From: Molossus alvarezi
Taxonomy: Eukaryota > Chordata > Mammalia > Chiroptera > Molossidae
Assembly: GCA_037176705.1 (NCBI GenBank)
Contig: CM073891.1
Location: forward strand, 52,082,571 to 52,146,570
Length of the DNA: 64,000 bases
Reading direction: 5' to 3'
A program made the position numbers and the translations under genes. The notes under the pieces were generated by a model. It made no database searches. It was not told the origin of the DNA and was given only the letters and a program-made list of their open reading frames with translations. This document shows positions 48,107-60,830 of the stretch, piece after piece; the stretch's first letter is position 1, and each line of letters opens with the position of its first letter.

Positions 48107-49677
48107 TCACTTGACTGTTTCAAACACAGATGCATATTTTAATGCATGTCTCCTCAAAGTCGGAAATTCATCACTGTTTATGTAATTTTTATAGAACTTA
48201 AGCAGTGGGAGGTTGTACCTAGTTTTCAGCTCATCATCGCTTTGCAACTGAATGATTTTGTGTTGTAGGTTATCGGGCACATCAGCTGGTTCCACATTGA
48301 ACAGTGTAGAAAAGATGTGCAGTTCCATTTGTTTACTTTTCATGTCCTTGAATATTTCATTAAATGCCTCAATTAGTTTCACACATTCACCAGCATATTC
48401 AAGTGTCTTAAAAAGCTTTTGTCCTTCCAGAGTGGGGAAATGCACTGTGCTATTCCTTTCGAGTTGCACTTTCCACAGCCTTAATTTATTTTTAAATTTC
48501 ACATTTGAAAGCAGGGAGCTAGGAAGGTGGTTGAGGCCCCAAAGCTTGACCTTCGGCCTACTATGAATGCTAAATCACACAACCACTTTCTATCATTAAG
48601 TTTCCTGACAGGTTTTCCCTTCATCTTCATAATCGGCTTTCATCCTGCAGTTGGTAAAACCTCATGAGCACATTCCTGGTACTCAGCCACCATTTCACAG
48701 TGATAAACAAGATCACATACTCAGAGACAAGATCATTCAGTAACTCCTTAAACTGGCAGCTGTTCAACACTCTACTTTTGACAATATTTATGCATGAGAC
48801 TACTGTTGACATCACATTGTTGAGCTGCAATGACTATGTACAGAGATGATCCTGGTGTATGATGCAGTGGCATGTAATTAAATAACTTGGATAAAGACTG
48901 AGAAGATTCAGTTCTTTCTTGACAAATACAATTAAGCCTTTCTGTGAGCCAGCCATGGCTGGAGCTCCATCTGTAGTAAGGCCATTTAACTTTTTAAATA
49001 TTAGCTCAATTTTTTTCTCAAATAAAATGAGTCTCTCAAATAAGTCTTCACGATTTGTAGTGCCATGCATGGCCTCTAGTGTCACATTTTGCAGTTATTC
49101 CACACACATACACAAAAAGAACAGTTGGGCAGTATTTGTTATGTCCACTGTCTCATCACAAGCTAGGGAGAAAAATTTAAATCTCCTGCAGAATTCTTCA
49201 GTGTTCTTTCATTATCATGTGTTAAGTCAGTAATCTGATCTGAGATGGTTCTCCGAGACAAACAAACACTCTAAAACTATTTTACTTTTTCTGATGCTAA
49301 CTCCACAGCAGCCATTATGCACTATCACAAACCTTCTCTCTAAGTGAGACCTCAGCTTTTTCCAATTAGCTCGCACATTATATAACTCTGTCACAAGAAG
49401 GCCTCGTGAAAGTGGCTTATTGTGATTCCAAACTCCGCTGAAGAGCATTGATTTTATCCAGAAGCATTTGGCCTCCCAATTCACTGAATTTATCATGTTT
49501 TGAGCTGTAATGACACTCTAGATTGGCTTTTTTCACTGCTGCTAATACATCACCACAAACTAGGCACATAGGTTTGCCTTTGACTTCAACGAAATAATAA
49601 TTATTTATCCATTTCTCTTGGAAAATTCGACACTCTGCATTACTTTTCTTTTCTTTATTGTTGCCATTTGTAGGATA
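48107..49677 (-). pseudogene. hAT transposase relic (Charlie / GTF2IRD2-like)
   Basis: hAT transposases cut and paste DNA transposons. Related sequences became host proteins such as GTF2IRD2 and the ZBED/FAM200 group. Reading down the minus strand: an N-terminal start near 49677, a BED-like zinc finger at about 49566-49490 (C-x2-C ... H-x4-H pattern), a catalytic-domain block at 49085-48834 with TTDGAPAM and a HCIIHQ motif, a block at 48830-48627 containing VKWWLS, and a C-terminal block at 48502-48107 with 'FPTLRRHA'. These blocks lie in different frames with stops between them, and the C-terminal dimerisation end is missing. So it is a dead transposon gene, not a host gene. Confidence 0.88.
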
Positions 49678-50372
49678 TCACACCACTTAAATTGTAATAA
49701 CTATCCAGTGTGTGTGTCACCAGTGATGCTATTATTTTGCTTTGACTGCTGTTCTAACCACGCATCTTGGATTAGGAATTTATCCAACATTCGTATCATC
49801 GACTCTCGAGGTCTTTTCTATGTACTGTAATTTTGTTAATCTTCATCTGAGATTCACTTTTTGCGAGGATTGTTGATCGTGGATGTATGGATAAAGGTTG
49901 GTTTGGAGTTATCATCTGTAACAGCAAATAACTCGACAACATTGTCAATCATCAGAGGCAAGGTCATCAACGTTGCCACCCCTCATCACATCTCCACTCA
50001 TCATTACTGGATCGCTGCAGTTTCACCACAGTGTGTTAACACTTTCTCAACATGTACACTCCCAGCCTGCCTGGCACTGACTGTCCTCTGAGTCACCCCA
50101 ATACAGTCAGTTGGGCCACAGGCAGCTGGTGAGAAACACAGCTTGTACTTGTATGTGTCTTATTGATCCCATAATGCACATTCCTTGCTTGTCCTTCAAA
50201 ATTTGCATTATTATTATGATTCGCTTAATATAAATTTATGCTGTTATGAAAAAAGCTCCTAGATTTATTGATTTTCTAGTCCTGCCTGTGATTACCTTAC
50301 AGGTCCTGACCAAATGATTTCTCAGGTCTTATGTGACCAAAGGGACAGGGTTCCCCACCCCTGGCCCACAAG
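49678..50372 (-). mobile_element. hAT element 5' non-coding region and probable terminus
   Basis: This sequence lies upstream of the transposase on the minus strand and has no recognised host exon. At 50346-50372 the minus strand reads 'gccaggggtggggaaccctg', which resembles the CAG-starting terminal inverted repeat of Charlie-type hAT elements. The matching left terminus was not found near 48000. Confidence 0.5.
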
Positions 50373-50531
50373 AGTGCAGATGTGTGATCTGTGCTTCTTT
50401 AGCAATTTTAGTTTCTTATATGGTTTGATTACTACTGGTGTCCAGCATTTCTTGTTTGGCCAGTCCTCCTGGTCTTTGTTCTTCTATGGTGGGGAATCTT
50501 ACAATATGGCCGTTAAGAAATATAGTACCTT

Positions 50532-50757
50532 GCCTGGCTGGTGTGGCTCAGTGATTAAGTGTCAACCCATGCACCAAGAGGTGACTGGTTTGATTTCCAA
50601 TCAGGGCACATGCCCAGGCTGTGGGACCGATCCCCAGGGGGGGCATGCATGAGGTAGCCAAGCGATGTTCTTTCTCATTGATGTTTCTGTCTTTCTCTGC
50701 CTCTCCCTTCCTCTCTTCCTAAAGAAAATCAATAAAGATAAAACAAACAAACAAAAA
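50532..50757 (+). mobile_element. VES SINE
   Basis: Head gcctggctggtgtggctcag, TC tract and 'aaaatcaataaag' tail. A 17-bp duplication with two or three changes (50515-50531 and 50758-50774) flanks it. Confidence 0.94.
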
Positions 50758-50839
50758 AAGAATTATAGTGCCTTGTTAGTGTTAATAATATCCATCATGA
50801 GAACTAGATATACTAAGGAAACATAAAAAGTGTGTAGGG

Positions 50840-51410
50840 GTTCCAAAATGGCGGCAGAGTGAATGAAAGCTACACAGACCAACTCCCAGGACCAAACTGA
50901 AACTACAACTAAAACACAGACAAATCAATGGGAAAAAGAAACAGAAAAGCATCTCGCAAGGACCATATAACCAGCGACACTGACTCGATCCTGGTAAAAT
51001 TGCAAAGGCGCAAGATGGGGGCTGGGAGCCCAAGGTTGGCAGCTCGACAGCGGCCTTAGCTGTGAGCGGCACCCTTGGGTTAAACTCCAAAGCGGCTCCA
51101 CAATGCAGAGCCAGGACAAAGGCTAAAATAGCCACAGCTATTCACCTTGGGCTCTGGCAGAGAAAGGGCAGACTGGACTGAAACTGTGTGGGAACACTTG
51201 GGATTTGGAGGGCACTCAGAGCTTTTGCTGAGTTTCAGCCACTCAGGATGGTGGCCATATTGCTCCTTCCCAGGGATCTGGGAAGAGGCAGCAGCCCCTC
51301 ACTTGGAAATTCAACACCACCCTGTGGGCCATTGAAATACAAATTGAAACTTACTAACAACCAGCATCTGCCCAACCCTTGGGAAATCCCCTTACGCTGA
51401 GCACCTGAGG
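50840..51410 (+). promoter_or_regulatory. L1 5'UTR, module 2 only, truncated
   Basis: This is the same module as 42057-42844 (starting 'ttccaaaatggcggcagag'), but with no module 1 in front. The sequence before it is ordinary DNA following a VES. After about 570 bp it stops at 'cacctgagggag' and is joined to an L1 ORF2 in the opposite orientation. Its own ORFs are therefore lost. It shows that module 2 can act as an L1 5' end by itself. Confidence 0.8.
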
Positions 51411-54407
51411 GAGTTGCCTTAGATAATGTATCAGTGAAAATTCTGCTGCGAATGATGTCCAAAATTTTGTTGCCTATATTTTCTTATGGATTTTTATTGA
51501 TTCAGGGGTCACATTTAAGTCTTTTATCCATTTTAAGTTTATTCCTTTGTATGATGTAAGTTGATGGTCTAGTTGCATTTTTTTTTTGCATGTAGCTGTC
51601 CAATTTTGCCAACAGCATTTATTAAAGAGGCTATCTCTACTCCATTGTATGCTCTTGCCACCTTTGTCAAATATAAATTGAGCATAATGTCTTGGGTTCA
51701 CTACTGAGTTCTCTGTTCTGTTCCACTGGTCTATATGCCTGTTCTTGTGCCAGTACAAGGCTGTTTTATTTACGGTATCTTTGTAGTATAACTTGATATC
51801 TAGTATTGTGATCCCACCTACTTTGTCCTTCATTTTTCAAGATTGTTGTGGCTATTCAGGGCCTTTTTTGGTTTTATATAAACTTTTGAAGTATTTGGTT
51901 TAGTTCTGTGAGGTATGCCATGGTATTTTGATGGGGATTACATTGAATCTATAGATTGCTTTGAGTAATATGGACATTTAATGATGCTATTTTTTAAAAT
52001 CTATGACAAGGTATGTGCTTTTATATCTTCCTCTATTTCTTTTTTTAATGTCCTGTAGTTTTCTGCAAATAGGTTCTTTACTTCATTGGTTAAGTTTATT
52101 CCTAAGTTTTTTGCCACAATGGTAAATGGAATTATTTTTTTAGTTTCTCTTTTTGTGAGTTCATTATTGGTGTATATGAATGCCATTGATTTATTGATGT
52201 TAATTCTGTCTCCTGCTACATTGCCAAATTCATTTATTAAGTCTAGTAGATTTTTGATGGAATCTTTAGGGTTTTCTATGTATAATATCATGTCATCAGC
52301 AAATAATGACAGTTTCACTTCCTCCTTTCAATTTGGATCCCTTTTATTTTTTCTTCATGTCTGATTGCTGTGGCTAAGACTTTCAGTACTTTGATAAATA
52401 AGAGTGGCGAAAGTGCACATCCCTGTCTGGTTTCTGTTCTTAAGGGCAATGCTTTTAGTTTCTGCCCATTGAGTATGATGTTGGCTGTAGGTCTTTCATA
52501 TATGGCCTTTATTATGTTGCGATATGATCCCTCCATTCCCACATTGCTGAGCATTTTTATCAGAAATGGATGCTGGATTTGTGAAATGCTTTTTCAGCAT
52601 CTATTGATATGATCATGTGGTTTTTATTCTTCATTTTGCTTATGTTGTTTGTGTATCACATTAATTGATTTACGAATATTGTACTAGCCTTGCTTCCCTG
52701 AGATAAATCCCACTTGGTCATGGTGAATAATTTTTTTGATGTACTGCTGGATCCAATTTGCTCGCATTTTGTTAAGAATGTTGGCATCTGTGTTCATCAG
52801 GGATAGTTGCCTGTAGTTTTCTTTCCTTGTAGTGCTTTTTCTGGTTTTGGTATTAGAATTATGCTGGCCTCATAAAACAAGTTTGGAAAACTTCCTTCTT
52901 CTTGAATTTTTTGAAATAGTTTGAGGAGAACGTCTATTAGTTCTTCTTTGAATGTCCAGTAGGTAAAATACCCACATGAAGCCGTCCAGGCCTGGGCTTT
53001 TGTTTGCTGGGAGAGTCTTGATTACATCTTCAATTTCTTCTTTTGTTATTGGTCTGTTTAAGTTTTCTATCTCTTCCCGTCCAGTTTTGGGAGACTGTGT
53101 TTCTAAAAATTTGTCCATTTTGCTTAGATTGTCAAATTTGTTGCCATATAATTGTACATAATATTTGTAAAAAATCCTTTGTATTTCTGTGATGTCAGTA
53201 ATTATTTCTCCTCTTTCAGTTTTAGTTTTGTGAATTTGGGTTCTCTCTCTTTCTTTCTTGGTGATTGCAGCTAAGGATTCATCAATCTTTATCTTTTCGA
53301 AAAACCAGCTCTTTGTTTCATTGATCCTTTTCATTGTTTTTGTTTGTTTGTTTGTTTTTTGGTTTCTATGTCATTTATTTCTGATCTGATCTTTACTATT
53401 TCTTTTCTTCTTCTTGCTTTGGGTTTTGTTTGTTTGTTTGTTTTCTAGTTCTCTAAGTTGTGAGGTTAGATAGTCTATTAGAAATTCCTCTTGTTTCTTG
53501 AAGTAGGCCTGTAGTGCTATAATCTTCTCTCTCAGAACTGCTTTCGCTGCATTCCATAGATTTTATGTTTTGTGTGTTCATTTTCATTGTTTTCCAGGAA
53601 GTTTTTAATTTCTTCCTTGATCTCCTTGGTGACCCATTCATTGTTTAATAACATGATATTTGGCCTCCATGTTTTCAAATGTCTTTGCATGTTATTGTAG
53701 CAATTGATTTCTAGTTTCATGCCATTGTGATCTGAGAAGATGCTTGATATGATTTCAATCTTCTTGAACTTGTACACGTTTAGTTTGTCCCCTATCATGT
53801 GGTCTTTCTTTGAGAATGTCCCATGTGCACTTAAGAATGTGAATTCTGCAGTTTGGGGGTGTAATTCTCTGTAGATATCTATTAAATCCATTTGATCTAG
53901 TGCTTCATTTGAATCTGTGTTTTCTTGTTAATTTTTTGTCTAGAAGATGTATCCAGTGATGTGAGTGGGGTATTAAAGTCCCCTGCTATGATTGTATTGC
54001 TCTTAATTTCTCCTTTGAAGTCCTCTTAATAATTTCTAGTATATATGATGCTTCTAAATTGGGTGTTTATATGTTTAGCAAGGTTATATCTTCCTGTTAG
54101 ATAGAGCCTTTCAATATCATGTAGTGGCCTTCTTTATCTCTAGTCATGGTCTTCATTTTGAAATCCACTTTATCAGATATGAGTATTGCTACTCCAGCTC
54201 TTTTTTCCTTTCCGTTTGCTTGAAAGATTTTTTTCCATCCCTTCACTTTCAAATATGTGAGTCTTTTGCTGTGAGGTGGATCTCTCATAAACAACATATA
54301 TGTGAGTCACGCTTTCTTATCCAGTCAGCTACTCTGTGTCATTTTATTGGAGCATTCAAACCATTCACATTTAAGGTGATAATTGATATGTACTTATTTA
54401 TTGCCCT
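51411..54407 (-). pseudogene. L1-C ORF2, truncated, start codon lost
   Basis: Endonuclease-reverse transcriptase relic. The expected ATG (complement of 54405-54407) reads AGG in this copy. Endonuclease remains are at about 54300-53530. The RT part includes an open piece at 52001-52318 with FADDMILY, so the catalytic FADD is still present there. Frame breaks separate all parts, and the last 200 or so codons are absent because of the fusion at 51411. Confidence 0.88.
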
Positions 54408-54451
54408 TTTTGTTTAGTGTAGTTATATTTTTCTTTCTATTTCTTCTATCA

Positions 54452-55345
54452 TTACAGCAGACGTTTTAGCATATCTTGCAGTGCTGGTTTGGTGTCAATG
54501 TATTCCCTTAGCCTTTTTTGTTTTTTGTTTTTTTCTGGGAAGCTCTTTATTTGACCTTCTATTTTGAATGATGTCCTTGCTGAATAGAGTAGTCTTGGAT
54601 TCAGATCCTTGTTTTTCATGACCTTTATTACTTTATGCCATTTCCTTCTGGCCTGTAGTGTTTCTGTTGAGATGTCAGCTGAGAGCCTTATGGGCTTTCC
54701 TTTGTAGGTAACCTCTTGCCTATCTCTTTCTGCCTTTAGGATTCTCTCTTTGTCTTTAAGTTTTTGCATTTTAATTATTATGTGTCTTGGTGTGGGCCTT
54801 TTTGGGTTCTTCTTACTTGGGACTCTCTGTGCTTCTTGAACTTGAATGCCTTCTTCCTTCACCAAGTTAGGAAACTTTTTTGTCACTATTTCTTCAAATA
54901 TATTCTCTAACACTTGCCTATTTTCTTCTAATTCAGGGACTCTTATGATGTGAATGTTATTACATTTCCAGTTGTCCCACAGTTCTCTTAAGCTATCTTT
55001 CTGTTTTTCCATTGTTTTTTCCTCTGGGTTTTCTGATTGGTTGATATTTTCTACCCTGTCATCTAATCCACTGATCTAGTCCTCAGCTTCTTCTACTCTG
55101 CTGGCTAGTCCTTGCAATGTGTTCTTAATTTCTGCTATGTCATTCTTCATTTACACTTTGTTGGTTTTGAATGTTTCTATATCTTTACTCATGGTGCTTA
55201 TGTCCTTACTCATGCTGTTGAGCTTCCTCAAGATCATGGCTCTGAACTCTACCTCTGATGTTTGCTCTAGCTGTATTTCATTTATCTCATCTTTGATAGA
55301 GTTTTCTTGTTCTTTCATTTGGGATTTGTTTCTTTGTTTCACCAT
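54452..55345 (-). pseudogene. L1-C ORF1, broken
   Basis: RNA-binding chaperone relic of 894 bp, close to the length of the copy at 42845. The start gives MVKQRNKSQMKEQEN. The frame stops after 64 codons and resumes as a 186-codon open piece at 55012-54452. That piece covers the RNA-recognition and C-terminal domains, ending MLKRLL before the stop. It is the best preserved ORF1 C-terminal half in the window. Confidence 0.9.
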
Positions 55346-57136
55346 TTTGGCTATCTCAGTGGGGTTTGGCGCCTGCCAAATTTTCCTTGTGGGTGTTGAT
55401 GTTCTGCTGTTTGTGGCTCCCTCTACTGGGTTTTGATGAGCCTGTGTGAGCCCACATTAAACTCCACTGTTAAGTCTTACTTTCCTGGGTAGATTTGCAA
55501 GCCCAGGAAAGGTTCGGTTATCATCTAGCTTTTCCCTGGTGACTAGTAGTCTCAGTTACTCAGTACCTTGAAATGTAGTCCTGATGTTCTACCTAAGAGG
55601 ATTTCCAGACGGTGGGATAAATGCTGTTTGTTAATGAGCCTCAATTTGCATTTCTTTGCCTTACCTGGGAAAGGCTGAATCTCCAAGGGTGTGGGGGTCT
55701 GCTGCTTTTTTCCATAGCTCAGGAAAGGAACACACAGTCCAGTCTGCCCTTTCTCTGCCATAGCCCCCAGCTATGCATCACATGGCCCACAGCCACTCTT
55801 TGCTGGTCCTTCAACATTCAGCAGTGGGTGACTGTGGTATTTTAGTGCTCTGTCCCAGCTTTCTGGGCTGTGGGGTGGGCTTGGTCTTTATTCTCCAAGG
55901 GTGCTGCTCACAGCTAAGACTGCTGCTGTGTGTGATCTCTCAGCCCTTGTCCTTCTCATGCCTCCACAGATCCTACCACTGTCCCTGGTTATATGATTCT
56001 GTCCTGCTGCTTTTCTGTTGCTTTTTTCTGAGGATTTGCCTTATTTTATTTGTAATTCTTGTTTGGTCCTAGAACATTGTCTCATAGCTTCTATTCATTC
56101 TGCCTTCATTTTCACTTCCTCTACACCAATCCTGTGCACAACTGGGTTGCACAGGACTTTCTGGTGCCCTCATACCCTGCAGGTCCCACAGGTAACTAGA
56201 TTGCACTGCCCTTTTTGGGACCCGGCTATATGCCTATGTTATGGGCTTCTGGGCAGCACAAGCTCTCTGGTGCTTCAGCACCCTACAGGACCCATGGGTA
56301 ACTAAATCACACAGTCCTTGCTGTGTGGCACATGCCTCTCAGGTGTTTCAGCACTCCCCAGGTCCCACAGGTAACTAATCACACAGTCCCTGCTGGGTCA
56401 CACAGGCCTCTCTGGTGCCCCTGTACCCTGCAGATCCGGGGGGCGGTCAGCTGAATAGCACCAGTCTCTCTAGGGCTCTGGATTCCCAATTTTCTTGTGG
56501 GCTACTGGACTTCACAGGCCTCTGTGGAGCCCCTGGTCCCACTGCTGGCAGCTGGGGAGTTGTGCTGCCCCATGGGGCTCAACTCCTGCTCAGCTTTTGC
56601 TGTAGTTTTGGGGTATGGGTCTAAGCTGCTGGTCTGTGCTTCTGTTGCCTGACAATGGATGTCTGCTCTCCAACCTCTGTTGCTGGAGGTATATCTTGAC
56701 TCTGATCGGGCTGCTACTATGGGGGATGGTGCGGGGCTGTGGGCTGTCTGTGGCTTCCACAACCAGCACCTTGGGAGCTCCACCACTGTGCACTAGTCTG
56801 TGTTGACACAGAGTGTCCACTGGTCTGATAGTGCCATGTGCACTGGTAAGCTCAGGTTGATGGGCCCTAGAAGTTCCCACTACATCCTCCCAAGGAAAGC
56901 TCAGGATCTTTCAAAACAGTGGGACCTCCTCATGGTGCAGGGAGAAGTGCCCTGAAGAGCCACTAACCATGTTAGTCGGCTGTTCCTGTCTACAGCTCAG
57001 GAACTTTCTGCTCTGTGGCTCTGCACTGCTTGGGTTTGGTCATCCACCTTAATGTCTACTCACATTCTCTCACTCACTCACTCACTCACTCTCTCACACA
57101 CTCACTCTCCCTCCAGTCCTGCTCACTGCCATCTTT
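55346..57136 (-). promoter_or_regulatory. L1-C 5'UTR, modules 1 and 2 in tandem
   Basis: On the minus strand, module 1 runs from 57136 to about 56118 with the YY1-like start and the tandem unit array. Module 2 runs from about 56117 to 55346, beginning 'gtgaaaatgaaggcag'. It is the same two-module order and joint as 41112-42844. Confidence 0.78.
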
Positions 57137-57156
57137 CCAAAGAACCTGTGGTATAC

Positions 57157-59362
57157 TCTGCCCATTTTTTAATTCGGCTCTTTGTCTTTCTTTTGTGGAG
57201 TTGTGTGAATACTCTATATATTTTGGAAATTAACCTTTTATCTGATATATTATTAGCAATGATTCTCTCCCATACAGTGGGTTGCCTTTCCATTTTGATG
57301 GTTGTTTCTTTTGCTGTGCATAAGATTTTGAGTTTGATGTAGTCCCATGTGTTTATTTTCTCCTTTGTTTCTCTTGCCTTAGGTAATGTATCAGTGAAAA
57401 TTCTGCTGCGTATGATGTCTAACATTTTGTTGCCTACAGTTTCTTCTAGGATTTTTATGGATTTATGGGTCACATTTAAGACTTTTATCCATTTTGAGTT
57501 TATTCTTGTGTATGGGGTAAGTTGATGAACTAGTTTCATTTTTTTTGCATATAGCTGTCCAATTTTCCCAACACCATTTATTAAATAGGTTGTCTTTACT
57601 CCATTGTATGCTCTTGCCTCCTTTGTCAAATATTAATTGAGTATATTGTCTTGGGTCCATTTCTGGGTTCTCTGTTCTGTTCCACTGGTCTATATGCCTG
57701 TTCTTGTGCCAGTACCAGGCTATTTTGATTACAGTAGCTTTGCAGTGTTTGGTATTGTGATCCCATTTACTTTGTCCTTCTTTCTCAAGATTGCAGTGGC
57801 TATTTGCAGTCTTTTTTGATTCTATATGAACTTTTGAAGTACTTGTTGTAGGTCCATGAAGTATGTTGTTGGTATTTTGATGGGGATTGCATTAAATCTA
57901 TAGATTGCTTTGGATAATATAGACATTTAATAATATTAATTCTTCCCACCCATGAACAAGGTATGTGCTTCCACTTCTTTATACCTCCCTCTATTTCTTT
58001 TTTTAATGTCCTGTAGTTTTCTGCAAATAGGTCCTTTACTTCTTTGGCTAAGTTTATTCCTAGGTATCTTAATTTTTTTTGCTGCGATGGTAAATGGGAT
58101 TTTTTTTAGTTTCTCTTTCTGTGAGTTCATCATTGGTGTATAAGAATACTATCGATTTCTTGATGTTAATTTTGTATCCTGCTACATTGCCAAATTCATT
58201 TATTTAACCTAGTAGATTTTAATGGACTCTTTAGGGTTTTCTATGTATAGTATTATATCATCAGCAAATAATGACAGTTTTACTTCCTCCTTTCCAATTT
58301 GGATCCCCCCCCTTTTTTTTCTTCCTGTCTGATTGCTGTGGCTAAGACTTCCAGTACTATGTTAAATAAGTGTGGCAAAAGTGGGCATCCCTCTCTTGTT
58401 CCTGTTCTTAAGGGAAATGTTTTTAGTATCTGCCCATTGAGTATGATGTTGGCTGTAGGTCTTTCATATATGGCCTTTATCATGTTGAGACATTAATTCT
58501 CTATTCCCACATTGCTGAGCGTTTTTATTAGAGATAAATGCTGGTATTTATCAAATGCTTTTCCAGCATCTATTGATATGATCATGTGGTTTTGTTCTTC
58601 ATTTTATTTATATTGTGTATCACATTTATTAATTTGCAAATATTGTACCAGCTTTTATCCCTGGGATGAATCCCACTTTGTCATGGTGAATAATTTTTTT
58701 TGCTGTATTGCTGGATCTGATTAGCTAGTATTTTGTTCAGGATTTTGACATCTATTTTAATCAGGAATAGTGGCCTATAGTGTTCTTTCTTTGTAGTGTC
58801 TGTACCTGGTTTTGGAATTAGAATTATGCAGGCCTCATAAAACAAGATTGGAAGTCTTTCTTCTTCTGAAATAGTTTGAGGAGAATGGGTGTTACTTCTT
58901 TTTTGAATATTCTCTATACTTTCCCCTGAAGCTATCCAGGCCTGGGCTTTTGTTTGCTGGGAGAGCCTTCTTAAGCTCTTCAATTTCCTTAGTTGTTATT
59001 GGTCTGTTCAAGTTTTCTATCTCTTCCTGGTCCAGTTTTCAGAGAGTATGTGTTTCTAGAAATTTGTCCAGTTCACTTAGATTGTCAAATTTGTTGGCAT
59101 ATAATTGTTCATAGTAGTTGTTAACAATCTTTTGTATTTTTGTGGTGTCAGTTTTTACTTCTCCTCTTTCATTTCTGATTTTGTGTATTCGGGTTCTCTC
59201 TCTTTGTTTCTTGGTGATTGTAGCTCAGGGTCCATCAATCTTGTTTATCTTTTTGAAAAACCAGCTCTTTGTTTCATTGATTCTTTTAATTGTTTTTTTT
59301 GGTCTCTATGTCATTTATTTGTGATCTGATCTTTACTATTTCCTTTCTTCTTCTTGCTCTGG
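57157..59362 (-). mobile_element. L1-D ORF2 fragment, reverse
   Basis: Minus-strand ORF2 from the endonuclease/RT boundary (59362) to near the ORF2 C-terminus (57157), about 5970-8180 of the full-length copy. The catalytic ADD codons are present near 58260, and frame breaks are frequent. It ends at the 5' end of the long reverse L1 (L1-C). On the right it abuts retroviral sequence at 59363-59366. Confidence 0.88.
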
Positions 59363-59365
59363 ACA

Positions 59366-60276
59366 GTCACCTGCAACCCCAAAAAGGCCCATTCTCCTGG
59401 CTGGCCCTGATACATCAAGGGACAGAAATCTTGAATCACTCTGGGCTGGGTAATGTTACTGACTGCTTCATGTGTGCTTTTCTTAGCCATTCACCCCTCA
59501 TAGCAGTTCCCCTAATCCAGGGCTTCAACAATTCAATACCTACTAACAGAGGTACCCCTACTACAGGAATTCCTCACCCAAAACTTCTCTGTCTGCTACA
59601 TAGGCTCTTCTACCTCCTCATCTCATCTCCCTTGCAATTCCACTGTTGTGGTCACTGCTTTACTTAATGCACCACCTGGAGGATTCTTTTGGTGCAATGA
59701 AACCCTAACTAAATCTATAAATACCTCATCCCCTTTTCCTTGCTTACCAGTTATCCTAGTACCCCAACTTATGATGTATGGCCAAGCAGAATTCCTTTCC
59801 TTGCTAACCCAACTGGCCCATGAGGAGAAAAGGGCAGTCTTTCTCCTGGTCCTTGTGGGGCTCTCTTTAGCCTCCTCACTCATTGCCACAGGTATGGGAG
59901 GTGGCACATTAGGACACAGCATAACAACTTCTTCCCAGCTGGAAGAAAAACTCTACACAGCTGAGGTGTCAACAACATCCTAGCCTCTCTCCAGCACCAG
60001 ATCACCTCCCTTGTTCAGGTTACACTCCAAAATCGACAGACACTAGACCTAATAACAACAGACAAGAGAAGGACCTGTTTCATTTTCCAAGAACAATGCT
60101 GCTACTATATCAATGAGACTGGTCTAGTAGAAAAAAATATCAATGTCCTGAATTGCCTGCAAGATAAGCTCCTCAGGAAGCAGACAACGGATAACACTTT
60201 CTCAGGATGGTGGCAATCACCAGCATTTACATGGATTGCACCCATCCTAGGCCTTCTCCTAATTATCTATTACTGA
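59366..60276 (+). pseudogene. env: Endogenous retrovirus env relic (gammaretrovirus-like)
   Basis: Env glycoproteins carry a receptor-binding surface subunit (SU) and a membrane-anchored fusion subunit (TM). This copy lacks the N-terminal part of SU because an L1 fragment abuts it at 59365. Visible in order are an SU CXXC motif (codons 59464-59475), a basic cleavage-site region and hydrophobic fusion-peptide-like segment (about 59820-59920), a TM CX6CC motif (Cys codons at 60076, 60097 and 60100) and a membrane anchor ending at a stop at 60274-60276. CXXC plus CX6CC is typical of gammaretrovirus-type Env. Reading-frame shifts near 59650 and near 59965, plus stops early in SU, inactivate it. 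Confidence 0.88.
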
Positions 60277-60477
60277 TGTTTGCTCCTTTTTTCCTCAGAC
60301 TTTTACAAAGCCACATCCACGGGGTCTCTCGAGTACCTGTCATCCAGATGCTACTTCACCCTATATGCGACTCCCTTCTAAGCCACCAACCACTGACCTT
60401 CCCTCCCCATGATGTCCCTACCCAGCAGGAAGCAGCCAGACAGAAAACAGTGCCCATATCTAACACAAAAGGTCCGA
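60277..60477 (+). other. ERV sequence between env and LTR
   Basis: Short non-coding stretch following the env stop, with a purine-richer end near the LTR where a polypurine tract is expected. No separate gene seen. The long frame over 60207-60812 crosses env, this part and the LTR in a different frame and is an accident. Confidence 0.55.
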
Positions 60478-60830
60478 ATGTAGGGTCAGTGGGCTCTGAG
60501 GAGTCACATGACTTCGGGGAAAGAGACGGCCTGAGGAGAAATCGAAACCACCAATCAAATACCTCCCCTCTTTGTTATGCAGAATCACCCCACCTTACCC
60601 CTCAACCAATAAACTACCTCCCCTCTTCATTCCGCAACCTCCCCTATAAAACTTTCCTGGGCAGCCATAATAGCACGACTTCCCTGGGCCGAATCCCTGG
60701 AACAGTCAACCTCACCAGAGAGCGCTCCAATCAAACTTTCTTGCCCTCTTTTGTGGCTCCATTTCTCTTTCTTTCAGTGAGAAAACTTATACTTTGTGTG
60801 GTTGTTACTTGAATATTTTATTGGAATGAT
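60478..60830 (+). mobile_element. Retroviral 3' LTR (class I-like)
   Basis: It follows env at the distance expected for a 3' LTR. It has CCAAT boxes (about 60551 and 60605), a TATA box (ctataaaa near 60644) and a CT-rich R/U5-like part ending near 'tttctttcagtgag'. The left end is placed at the TG of 'tgtagggtc'. The right end is approximate. Confidence 0.7.

Larger units (their letters stand above)
51411..57136 (-). mobile_element. Long LINE-1 (L1-C), reverse, 3' end missing
   Basis: On the minus strand it has a full 5' end with 'gaaagatggcagtgag' at about 57136, a two-module 5'UTR (57136-55346), ORF1 (55345-54452) and most of ORF2. It stops about 600 bp before the ORF2 end, where it meets the plus-strand L1 5'UTR piece. 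Its 5' end lies against another reverse L1 (L1-D), into which it apparently inserted. A (CACT)n run is in the 5'UTR at 57069-57091. Confidence 0.9.

Noticed and set aside
57063..57110. CRISPR-like or satellite array
   Set aside because: It is a short (CACT)n run in an L1 5'UTR with no spacers.
60207..60812. 201-codon frame as a separate retroviral or host gene
   Set aside because: It crosses the env end, the intervening region and the LTR promoter in a frame different from env, and has no known features.
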